In this document: positions 1 to 5,610 of the stretch, piece by piece
Layout: every line of letters begins with the position of its first letter
How positions within the stretch are numbered: position 1 is the first letter of the stretch
Source: Planctomycetota bacterium
GTDB taxonomy: Bacteria; Planctomycetota; Phycisphaerae; Sedimentisphaerales; Anaerobacaceae
Assembly (NCBI GenBank): GCA_022567055.1
Contig: JADFHU010000233.1
Span: forward strand, 1 to 7,865
Length of the DNA stretch: 7,865 bases
Direction of reading: 5' to 3'
The notes under the pieces: model-generated
Told to the model about the DNA's origin: nothing
The model's database searches: none
What the model saw: the letters and a program-made list of their open reading frames with translations, nothing else
Program-made: the position numbers and the translations under genes

Positions 1-1040
1 CCGATGCGGTTCAGTGCGTTGGCCAACTCGGACACCGTGACGGCATGGGGCAGCAGAATGAGTGAACCCGTCGCCTCCTCTACCTCCAAGCTGGTCTGGG
101 GGCTGGCGACCGTTTGGCCCTGCGAGAAGGGGCCGGGTTGAGAGACGCTCTCTGTTTCGGAGATACTGACCACCAGCGACCCGTGGGCGATGGCAGTCGC
201 AGAGATGGCCACATGTGCTCCCACGACGATGGTGCCGGTGCGTTCATTCACCACCACAGAGGCCTCCATGTCGACGGTCACGGAGGGCTCCTGAATCGCG
301 ACCACGAAGCCCGGGATTTGACTGTTCTGCACATGATCGGGAATGGCGACACGAATGGTGCCGGGATCCAGCACCACGGCGCTCTCCGGATAGGTCTCGT
401 TGATGGCTTCAGCGATACGGATGGCCGTGGAGAAATCGTTGTTTCGCAGTTCAAGTGTCACGATCCGTTGGCCGCCCAGGAACTCGAAGTAGGAGGAAAG
501 CTCCTCCAATTCCACCGTGGCGCCCCCCGGGATCCGTCCGACCGTCTGATGGTTCTTGGTCACCGAGGCCTGTTCGCCCGAGGCGACCCAACCGGCCAAG
601 GAAATGGGGCCGGCGGCGACGGCATAGGTTTGACCGTCCAACCCCCGCAGGGGGCTGGGCAGCAGCGTCCCGCCGGTCAGGCTCTTGGCATCGCCAATTG
701 CGGAGACGTTCACGTCAAAACGAGACCCCGTGCGGGCGAAGGGTCCCAATTGTCCCGTGACGATGACGACGGCATTGTTTTTGCCCTTGAGGACAGAGGG
801 GGGCAGGACGAGGCCCGTTCCCCGCAGGATGTTGGTCAGCATCTGTTGAGACACGCCGGTGCTATCGCCATTCTCTCCCAGACCGATGACTAACCCGACC
901 CCGCTCAGGGGGTTGCTGCGGATGCCCTTGATGTCCACGATGTCTTTGATCCGCTCCGCCCGCAGGGTGGACAGGGGCCAGAGGAGAAGGGTCACCAGCA
1001 GGAGATGGGTCTGAAGTCGAAAGCGCGATGAATGTGTCAT
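1..1040 (-). CDS. flgI: Flagellar P-ring protein FlgI (3' end cut by window edge)
   Basis: FlgI builds the P-ring, the periplasmic bushing around the rod at the peptidoglycan layer. About 347 residues are visible; the family usually has about 365-375, so only the last 20-25 fall outside the left edge. Residues 1-28 form a Sec signal peptide: basic start, Leu-rich core and a Leu-Arg-Ala end before ERIKDIVDIKGIRSNPLSG, the usual start of mature FlgI. Further family hallmarks are GVGLVIGLGENGD (47-59), the GDAKSLTGGTLL block (116-127), GRIPGGATVE (168-177), the NERTGTIVVG block (265-274) and a VSQPGPFSQGQTV block (299-311). The ATG at 1040 lies 20 nt after the flgH stop. Ribosome-binding candidates are AGG 6 nt upstream of the ATG and GAGGT 14 nt upstream. 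It is the last gene seen in the operon. Identification is secure; the C-terminus is unseen. Confidence 0.97.
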   Translation of the reverse strand, partial: MTHSSRFRLQTHLLLVTLLLWPLSTLRAERIKDIVDIKGIRSNPLSGVGLVIGLGENGDSTGVSQQMLTNILRGTGLVLPPSVLKGKNNAVVIVTGQLGPFARTGSRFDVNVSAIGDAKSLTGGTLLPSPLRGLDGQTYAVAAGPISLAGWVASGEQASVTKNHQTVGRIPGGATVELEELSSYFEFLGGQRIVTLELRNNDFSTAIRIAEAINETYPESAVVLDPGTIRVAIPDHVQNSQIPGFVVAIQEPSVTVDMEASVVVNERTGTIVVGAHVAISATAIAHGSLVVSISETESVSQPGPFSQGQTVASPQTSLEVEEATGSLILLPHAVTVSELANALNRI

Positions 1041-1060
1041 GGTCAACCTGTGGGACCTCA

Positions 1061-1681
1061 CTAGAAGGGCCACGCCACGTCAAGGACCCGTCCGAACCAG
1101 CCGGGCTTCGTATAGGGATCGGAGATGCCTTTGTGGACGGTGACCAGACAGAAATTGGCAATCTGTTGGCTTTGCACGGTGTTGCTAAAGGAAATATCGC
1201 TGGGTCTGACGATGCCGCTGACTTCCACGGTCTGGATGTCGCCGGCGATGTCGCGGCGACGGGTGCCGGCCACGACCAGATTGCGGTTGGGCAGGATGTC
1301 GATCACCATCACCGTGATCAGATCCTCGAAGCTGCGTTCGTCCTGGTAGTCTGCTTTGCTCTTGAGATCGTTTTTCCCCTTGGCGTCGATGTTGATGACG
1401 GGCATGAGCGGCAGCAGATTCCCGGTGGACTCCGTGATCCCCATGAGATTGGCGCTGCGGTCCGTCGTCTTCTGCAGGTCTCGCTTGGCCTTGTTGTCGA
1501 TCTTGCTGGATTCGCTAATCAAGATGGTAATGATATCTCCCACGTTGCGGGCGACGTCATCCGTGAAGACGTCCCGGGCGTTTTTGCTCCGTTTGGCCCA
1601 GATCGAGCCGGCCTCGGCGTGAGGGGTGATGACACCCAACAGCAGCAGGGCGATCGCCAGACGATGGCTGAAAGTTGACAT
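1061..1681 (-). CDS. flgH: Flagellar L-ring protein FlgH, lacking a lipobox
   Basis: FlgH forms the outer-membrane L-ring around the distal rod. The 206-residue protein has family blocks in order: GSIW (25-28), a VARNVGDIITILI segment (43-55), the ITVMVIDILPNRNLVVAGTR region (122-141), VSGIVRPSDISFSNTVQSQQI (starting at 154) and a C-terminal GWFGRVLDVAWPF (194-206) ending in Phe, as in many outer-membrane proteins. Residues 1-24 look like a type I signal peptide with an AEA site directly before GSIW. There is no cysteine near the cleavage site; the only Cys is residue 178. Canonical FlgH is a lipoprotein with an N-terminal Cys and a linker of some 30 residues before GSIF/GSLW, and both are missing here. 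The start is fixed: the flgA stop TAG lies in the same frame five codons upstream, and AAAGGA sits 6 nt before the ATG. Confidence 0.96.
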   Translation of the reverse strand: MSTFSHRLAIALLLLGVITPHAEAGSIWAKRSKNARDVFTDDVARNVGDIITILISESSKIDNKAKRDLQKTTDRSANLMGITESTGNLLPLMPVINIDAKGKNDLKSKADYQDERSFEDLITVMVIDILPNRNLVVAGTRRRDIAGDIQTVEVSGIVRPSDISFSNTVQSQQIANFCLVTVHKGISDPYTKPGWFGRVLDVAWPF

Positions 1682-1687
1682 GGGCTT

Positions 1688-1693
1688 TCCTTT
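1688..1693 (-). promoter_or_regulatory. Shine-Dalgarno of flgH (AAAGGA)
   Basis: AAAGGA directly follows the flgA stop TAG and lies 6 nt before the flgH ATG. The whole flgA-flgH gap is 12 nt, so this is the only ribosome-binding site available. It supports the start that gives a lipobox-free signal peptide. Confidence 0.75.
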
Positions 1694-2719
1694 CTAGATG
1701 AGGGGCTCGACAGTCCCATCCGATTTGATCGTGCAGTGAATGATCCGTTGAGAATCAATGTTCTTGACTCGGATCACATCGCCGGTGCGACCCGCGCTTT
1801 CGGTGATGCCGTCCACCGTCACTTGAAAGCCCGGGCGCTTGATTCGGATAATCACGAGTTTGTTGGCTTTCAGGGTAATGGGTGGCATAGAAGGGGCAGG
1901 GTCCATCACCAGCGCGGAGGTGATTTCCATGCCCGCGGCGAGGGGGCGTTTGAGGACCTTGCCGTAGGGGGGCTTCCAGCCGGGCAGTTGAGGTCTGGGG
2001 GAAAAATGCGTCTCTATCACTGTGTTTTCCGGCGTGAGTTTGGCGCCTCTCGCCAGCGCCCCCTTGGCCACGATCCGCGCTGTCTCATGCTCTAGTCGGA
2101 AGGAGACGTCACGGGTGGCCAAGGGCTGGCCATCGGCCATCGCGGTAATCGTCACACGCGCGTAGCCGGGACTGCTGCTGGGGTGCAGTTTACGCACAAA
2201 ATGGACTTCCTTAAGCTTAGGATCGATGTAGATGAACTGGGGGACTCGAAGCGCTTGAGTCTTGATTTTGCCGGGCGGGTCGAAACTCTCTTCCAGGAAC
2301 GTTTGGGCCAGCTCGGTCAGTTCCTGGCCGCTGATGGCCTTTTGGTCCCGTTGCACGGTGACCTTGGATGCGCCGGAGATGGTGACCTGACGGCCGGTGA
2401 TGCCGTGACTGGCCAGGCGACTCAAGAGGGTGGATCGACTTAAGACCACCTTTTGGTTGGGCACGAACATGCGTCCCAGACTGATTTGACTGGCCCTGAG
2501 CGCCAATGCTTCGTCCCCGCGCACGACGGCAATGTCGCCTAGCCGTAGCAGACTGTTGGTGATCTTGATCTGCGTCGGCAGGAAGATCTTTAAGGAGGGG
2601 CTTTCGGTGCCCTGTCCCTGGACCGGGACCAGGAGGCCGACCGGGACCCACAGGACAAACTGGGCCAAGCGTGCCAATTGGGCCAAACTGGGGATTCTCT
2701 TCGGGCTTGCCTGTTTCAT
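1694..2719 (-). CDS. flgA: P-ring formation chaperone FlgA, long form
   Basis: FlgA is a periplasmic chaperone that assists FlgI polymerisation into the P-ring. The 341-residue product starts with a basic and hydrophobic export signal (about 1-36, core FVLWVPVGLLVPV). An N-terminal domain follows with a RLGDIAVVRG motif (59-68). Next is a SAF-type segment, RIVAKGALARGAKLTPE (215-231), and a second SAF block KRPLAAGMEITSALV (257-271). The C-terminus has the FlgA signature GRTGDVIRVKNIDSQRI (310-326). Enterobacterial FlgA has about 220 residues, so this is the long form with an extra N-terminal domain. Its RLGDI motif resembles long FlgA proteins of other diderm phyla (from memory). The ATG at 2719 follows the flgG stop by 12 nt; TAG and then TGA lie in frame just upstream, so no longer start exists. 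Placement directly before flgH and flgI fits P-ring assembly. Confidence 0.95.
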   Translation of the reverse strand: MKQASPKRIPSLAQLARLAQFVLWVPVGLLVPVQGQGTESPSLKIFLPTQIKITNSLLRLGDIAVVRGDEALALRASQISLGRMFVPNQKVVLSRSTLLSRLASHGITGRQVTISGASKVTVQRDQKAISGQELTELAQTFLEESFDPPGKIKTQALRVPQFIYIDPKLKEVHFVRKLHPSSSPGYARVTITAMADGQPLATRDVSFRLEHETARIVAKGALARGAKLTPENTVIETHFSPRPQLPGWKPPYGKVLKRPLAAGMEITSALVMDPAPSMPPITLKANKLVIIRIKRPGFQVTVDGITESAGRTGDVIRVKNIDSQRIIHCTIKSDGTVEPLI

Positions 2720-2728
2720 GGGGGTTCA

Positions 2729-2734
2729 CTCCTA
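2729..2734 (-). promoter_or_regulatory. Shine-Dalgarno of flgA overlapping the flgG stop codon
   Basis: The flgG stop codon TAG runs straight into GAG, giving TAGGAG, with the AGGAG core 9 nt before the flgA ATG. Sharing bases between the stop and the ribosome-binding site suggests that ribosomes finishing flgG help start flgA (translational coupling, inferred). Confidence 0.75.
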
Positions 2735-3514
2735 TCGGACAATCTCATTGGCCGTTCGTAACATGTCGTCACCCGCCCGGATGGCCCGTGAATTGATCTC
2801 GTAAGCCCTTTGGGCCTTGATGAGGTTGACCAGTTCTGTGACCATTTGCACGTTGGACTTTTCCAGGAACCCCGATTGCAGGCTGCCAAAGCCGGGTGTT
2901 CCGGGTGTCCCCGTGGTCGGCGTGCCGCTGGCCTCATTCTCCGCAAAGAGGTTGTTGCCCACGCTTTTCAGGCCGGACGGATTGAGGAATCGGGCCAATT
3001 GAATGTTGCCGACGGCACTCCTACCCGTCGCAGTGAAGCTATTGACGATCCCATCGGGACCAATCTCGATCTTTTCAGAGTCGGCTGGAATGGTGATCGC
3101 AGGCTCCAAGGCATAGCCACCGGCCGTGACCAACTGCCCATTGGCGTTGAGTTGCAGCCCGCCGTCGCGGGTGTACTGGGTGGTCCCGTCCGGCAAGGTC
3201 ACTTGAAGGAAGCCGTCCCCCTGGATGGCGATGTTGAGGGGGTTTCCGGTGTTTTCCAACTCGCCGAGTTGGAAGACCTTGATCGTGCCTGCCACCCGAA
3301 CTCCATTGCCCACTTCAACGCCCCCGGGACTGTTGACCCCGGCGGCGACTTCGGCCCCGGCGACAACCATCTGGGTGTAGAGCAGGTCCTTGAAATCGAT
3401 CTGACTGCGCTTGAACCCCGTGGTGTTCACGTTGGCCAGGTTGTTGGCGATGACGTCCACCATGGTCTGCTGTGCCGTCATGCCGGTGGCTGCCGTTGAA
3501 AACGCTCGTAACAT
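2732..3514 (-). CDS. flgG: Flagellar distal rod protein FlgG
   Basis: FlgG forms the distal rod, the drive shaft passing through the P- and L-rings. At 260 residues it equals the enterobacterial protein in length. The N-terminal rod/hook motif NNLANVNTTGFKR is at 24-36, followed by the FlgG-type Gly/Val-rich stretch (51-75). LNIAIQGDGFLQV (93-105) and YTRDGGLQLNANGQLV (114-129) are the shared FlgE/F/G core. The Gly-Thr-Pro-rich loop ASGTPTTGTPGTPGFG (195-210) corresponds in length to the loop in enterobacterial FlgG. The C-terminal coiled-coil segment FLEKSNVQMVTELVNLIKAQ (216-235) plus RAYEINSRAI is typical for FlgG. Such proteins leave through the flagellar type III system without a cleaved signal, and none is seen. 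It begins 44 nt after flgF with a strong AAGGAG site. Identification is secure. Confidence 0.97.
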   Translation of the reverse strand: MLRAFSTAATGMTAQQTMVDVIANNLANVNTTGFKRSQIDFKDLLYTQMVVAGAEVAAGVNSPGGVEVGNGVRVAGTIKVFQLGELENTGNPLNIAIQGDGFLQVTLPDGTTQYTRDGGLQLNANGQLVTAGGYALEPAITIPADSEKIEIGPDGIVNSFTATGRSAVGNIQLARFLNPSGLKSVGNNLFAENEASGTPTTGTPGTPGFGSLQSGFLEKSNVQMVTELVNLIKAQRAYEINSRAIRAGDDMLRTANEIVR

Positions 3515-3523
3515 TGGTCAAAA

Positions 3524-3529
3524 CTCCTT
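3524..3529 (-). promoter_or_regulatory. Shine-Dalgarno of flgG (AAGGAG)
   Basis: AAGGAG lies 9 nt before the flgG ATG. It is clearly stronger than the sites before flgF and the PilZ gene, which fits the need for several-fold more FlgG than FlgF per flagellum. Confidence 0.75.
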
Positions 3530-3537
3530 GCCCTATC

Positions 3538-3559
3538 GGATCCGGCGGCGCCGTGATCC
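3538..3559 (-). other. Intercistronic hairpin between flgF and flgG
   Basis: Read on the minus strand, GGATC at the flgF stop pairs with GATCC. After a bulged A, CGGC pairs with GCCG around a 3-nt GCC loop, giving nine base pairs, six of them G-C. The first G belongs to the flgF TAG stop. No U-run follows, so it is not a standard intrinsic terminator. The flgG ribosome-binding site begins eight bases after the hairpin. A role in mRNA stability or in separating flgF and flgG expression is inference. Confidence 0.5.
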
Positions 3560-4293
3560 TATCCCATGGCCACGCTCATCAGGCTCGCGCCTAGGTCCTT
3601 TTGTGCCGACAGGAATCTCATGTTGGCCTCATAGAGGCGAGACACCGTGATCATGCCGACCAGTTCTTCCATGATCTTTACATTGGAGGACTCCCGAAAT
3701 CCCTGCTGAACGACCGCGTCGTCCAGGGTCGTACTGCTCAAACCCGCAGGCGCGATGAAGGTGCTCGCACCCACCGGCCGGAGTTGATTTTCGGCATCCC
3801 CAAAATCTTCGATACGCAGGGCGCCCAGCACGACCCCGTCATGGCTGATGCTGCCTTGCGGCGTCACGTGAAGTTGCCTGAGGTCCACCCCCGGGGGAAT
3901 CAAGATCGGACTCACGTCCTTGCCTGCCACAAGATGGCCTTCCGAGTTGACCAGTTGTCCCGTCGCATCGGTGCTGAACATGCCATTGCGGGTGTATTTG
4001 AGTCCCTCGGCGGTCTCCAGCACAAAAAATCCCTTGCCTTGAATCGCGAAGTCCAGGGCCCGTTGGGTCTGTTCTAGCGGGCCCTGGGAAAAATCAACGG
4101 CCTGGTAGAGTTTGACGTCGGCTGACGTCGCTCCCGTCGCCTGGGCCATCTGGGCGTCCAAGGCCGCCGCGAACCCGTTCACACGCCGCTTGTACCCGGC
4201 CGTGCTGACGTTCGCCATGTTGTGGGCGATGATGTCAAAGTCCAGGATGAGGGCGTCGGCGTTGGAGCTGACTTGGGGTGCGATCTCTGCCAT
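3559..4293 (-). CDS. flgF: Flagellar proximal rod protein FlgF
   Basis: FlgF is a rod protein between the MS-ring side and FlgG. The 244 residues have the FlgE/F/G layout: the N-terminal helix motif HNMANVSTAGYKRR (24-37), the core LDFAIQGKGFFVL (80-92), YTRNGMFSTDATGQLV (100-115), and the C-terminal helix with GFRESSNVKIMEELVGMI (198-215) and LYEANMRFLSAQKD (220-233). The order flgF-flgG and the length support FlgF over FlgG or FlgE. Its N-terminus is unusual: the common opening of the Met-Asp-Arg-x-Ile-Tyr type is replaced by MAEIAPQVSSNADALILDFD, and NNLAN is changed to HNMAN. The ATG at 4293 is 4 nt after the PilZ gene stop. No good Shine-Dalgarno is present, only AGAAG some distance upstream, so translation is probably coupled to the PilZ gene. 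Confidence 0.9.
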   Translation of the reverse strand: MAEIAPQVSSNADALILDFDIIAHNMANVSTAGYKRRVNGFAAALDAQMAQATGATSADVKLYQAVDFSQGPLEQTQRALDFAIQGKGFFVLETAEGLKYTRNGMFSTDATGQLVNSEGHLVAGKDVSPILIPPGVDLRQLHVTPQGSISHDGVVLGALRIEDFGDAENQLRPVGASTFIAPAGLSSTTLDDAVVQQGFRESSNVKIMEELVGMITVSRLYEANMRFLSAQKDLGASLMSVAMG

Positions 4294-4297
4294 GGGT

Positions 4298-5590
4298 CTA
4301 CTGTTCTTCTGCCGCGACCTGGGCCATGACCCCGGTCGCCTCCGGCTGCTCGGCCTGGGGCTGTTCCGTGTTTTCTCTTCTGGAGACCAGCGCGCCCAGA
4401 TTGGTCACTTTGACGAGTTCATCGATGTTGGCGTCGGATAAACCGATCAGTTCGATGCCGATGCTGCGTGTGTCACCCTGGGATTCCACGCGTCGGACGA
4501 TACCGATGTCTTCGATGATGCGCGATCCGGCGGACGCCTCGGCGGCAGTGCCCTCCGCTGACACTGGCTCCAATTTAAACACCACCAGAATACGTTCGTT
4601 CATGCTGACATCGAGTGGGGCCTCCACGCGCAGGCCGGGGCCGGCCAATTCCGTGACGACAGCCGGCACAAACTCGATAGGTTTCCAACCTTCGAGAGAA
4701 TCCGTGGTGATCTCTTTGGTGAAGGGAAACTTGGAGATGAAGGCGATATTGTGGGCCGGGACACGGGCGAAGCGGCGGCGGTTGATGAAACGCACGTCGT
4801 CGCTGTGTTTCAGGACCAGCCTGTCCCCGTCGAAGCTTATCACGGTCGTGTCAAACTCCCAGACGGAGGCCCCAAACTGGTAGTGGGCCCGCCACAGCTC
4901 GCCGAAGGTGACCTTTATCGGGGCGTCCAGCGTGATGGTCAGGCTCGTCTCGTCGTTATCGACAATGGTGGCCCGGAGTTCATTGGAGGTCGTCCCCAAC
5001 CGTCGGGTGATCTTGAGAGGCTTGCCCATGGGGATGTCCCGCGTCGTCAGTTTGTGTTTCCCCTTAGTCCGGGTTTTGGTCTTGGGGCGGGGCAGCTCCG
5101 GTTCGGCAGTTTTCAGACCGCCAAAGCCCATCTTCTCTTTGAGAAACGCCATTTCGGCCTGAACGCGCGTCTCCATGGCCTGACCCTGTTCTGCGACCTG
5201 ATCGGCCACCACCAGAGCCGAGCCCCGTTCGAAGGCCTTGATGTCCTTGAATATGGCATCGTGATGCCGCAAACCACTCTTGGCGTAGATTTCACGCAAC
5301 ATATGATACTCGCGCACGCTGAGGTGACGTCGTCGGACGTTTTCAAGAAAGCGTTCTTCCGCGCGGACCTTTTCGTCTTGGATGCGGTTGTAGCCGACCT
5401 TGACCAAGACCGCCACCAGGACAATCAAGAGGATAGCTATGACGATCATGAACCACTGGCTGGAGCCCAGGCTGTCCCCTCCGGTCTGCCTTAGCGCGGA
5501 CCACTTTTCATGCGGACTCAGTGCCAAGAGCGCTTGCGGAAGGTCAGAGAAACGATGGGCCTCTGGGTTGGGTAATGGGGCGTAGAACAT
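4298..5590 (-). CDS. Membrane-anchored PilZ/YcgR-like protein in the flagellar operon
   Basis: PilZ proteins bind c-di-GMP, and YcgR-type members slow the flagellar motor. The 430 residues show: an N-terminal tail (1-45); one transmembrane helix (about 46-66, WFMIVIAILLIVLVAVLVKV); a charged helical region (68-155); a basic linker (168-183); a YcgR-N-like beta domain (about 193-268); and a PilZ domain (about 268-395). Basic residues just after the helix suggest N-out, C-in, which puts PilZ in the cytoplasm. The first PilZ motif is present as RRRFAR (271-276). At the second motif, where DxSxxG is expected, the sequence is ELAGPG (314-319): Asp is Glu and Ser is Ala. c-di-GMP binding is therefore uncertain. 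The tail after 400 is Gln/Glu/Ala-rich. It starts 20 nt after flgE with a weak ribosome site and ends 4 nt before flgF. PilZ assignment is fairly sure; motor-brake function is inferred. Confidence 0.75.
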   Translation of the reverse strand: MFYAPLPNPEAHRFSDLPQALLALSPHEKWSALRQTGGDSLGSSQWFMIVIAILLIVLVAVLVKVGYNRIQDEKVRAEERFLENVRRRHLSVREYHMLREIYAKSGLRHHDAIFKDIKAFERGSALVVADQVAEQGQAMETRVQAEMAFLKEKMGFGGLKTAEPELPRPKTKTRTKGKHKLTTRDIPMGKPLKITRRLGTTSNELRATIVDNDETSLTITLDAPIKVTFGELWRAHYQFGASVWEFDTTVISFDGDRLVLKHSDDVRFINRRRFARVPAHNIAFISKFPFTKEITTDSLEGWKPIEFVPAVVTELAGPGLRVEAPLDVSMNERILVVFKLEPVSAEGTAAEASAGSRIIEDIGIVRRVESQGDTRSIGIELIGLSDANIDELVKVTNLGALVSRRENTEQPQAEQPEATGVMAQVAAEEQ

Positions 5591-5610
5591 GGGGGCTTTC
5601 GGGTTAGACG

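Noticed and set aside
114..893. Plus-strand reading frame of 259 codons
   Set aside because: It lies antisense to flgI, whose protein matches its family over the full visible length. The plus-strand product is His/Gly/Asp-rich with no recognisable domain, as expected for a GC-rich shadow frame.
1028..1678. Plus-strand frame of 216 codons mirroring flgH
   Set aside because: It is the antisense of almost exactly flgH. No family motif was seen, and the sense gene is unambiguous.
2217..2729. Minus-strand 170-codon frame overlapping flgA, starting at GTG 2729
   Set aside because: It overlaps most of flgA's N-terminal half in another frame, is Pro/Gly/His-rich, and its GTG directly overlaps the AGGAG that serves flgA, leaving no room for its own ribosome site.
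3411..3460. DNA similarity between the 5' parts of flgG and flgE (near 7219-7260)
   Set aside because: Both encode the ANLANVNTT rod/hook motif. This is ancient paralogy among axial proteins, not a recent repeat or mobile element.
2810..3499. Plus-strand frame of 229 codons opposite flgG
   Set aside because: Antisense to a fully conserved flgG; no domain visible.
4751..5494. Plus-strand frame of 247 codons opposite the PilZ gene
   Set aside because: The sense strand has a coherent transmembrane helix, PilZ motif and operon spacing. The antisense product shows no domain and interrupts a co-directional operon.
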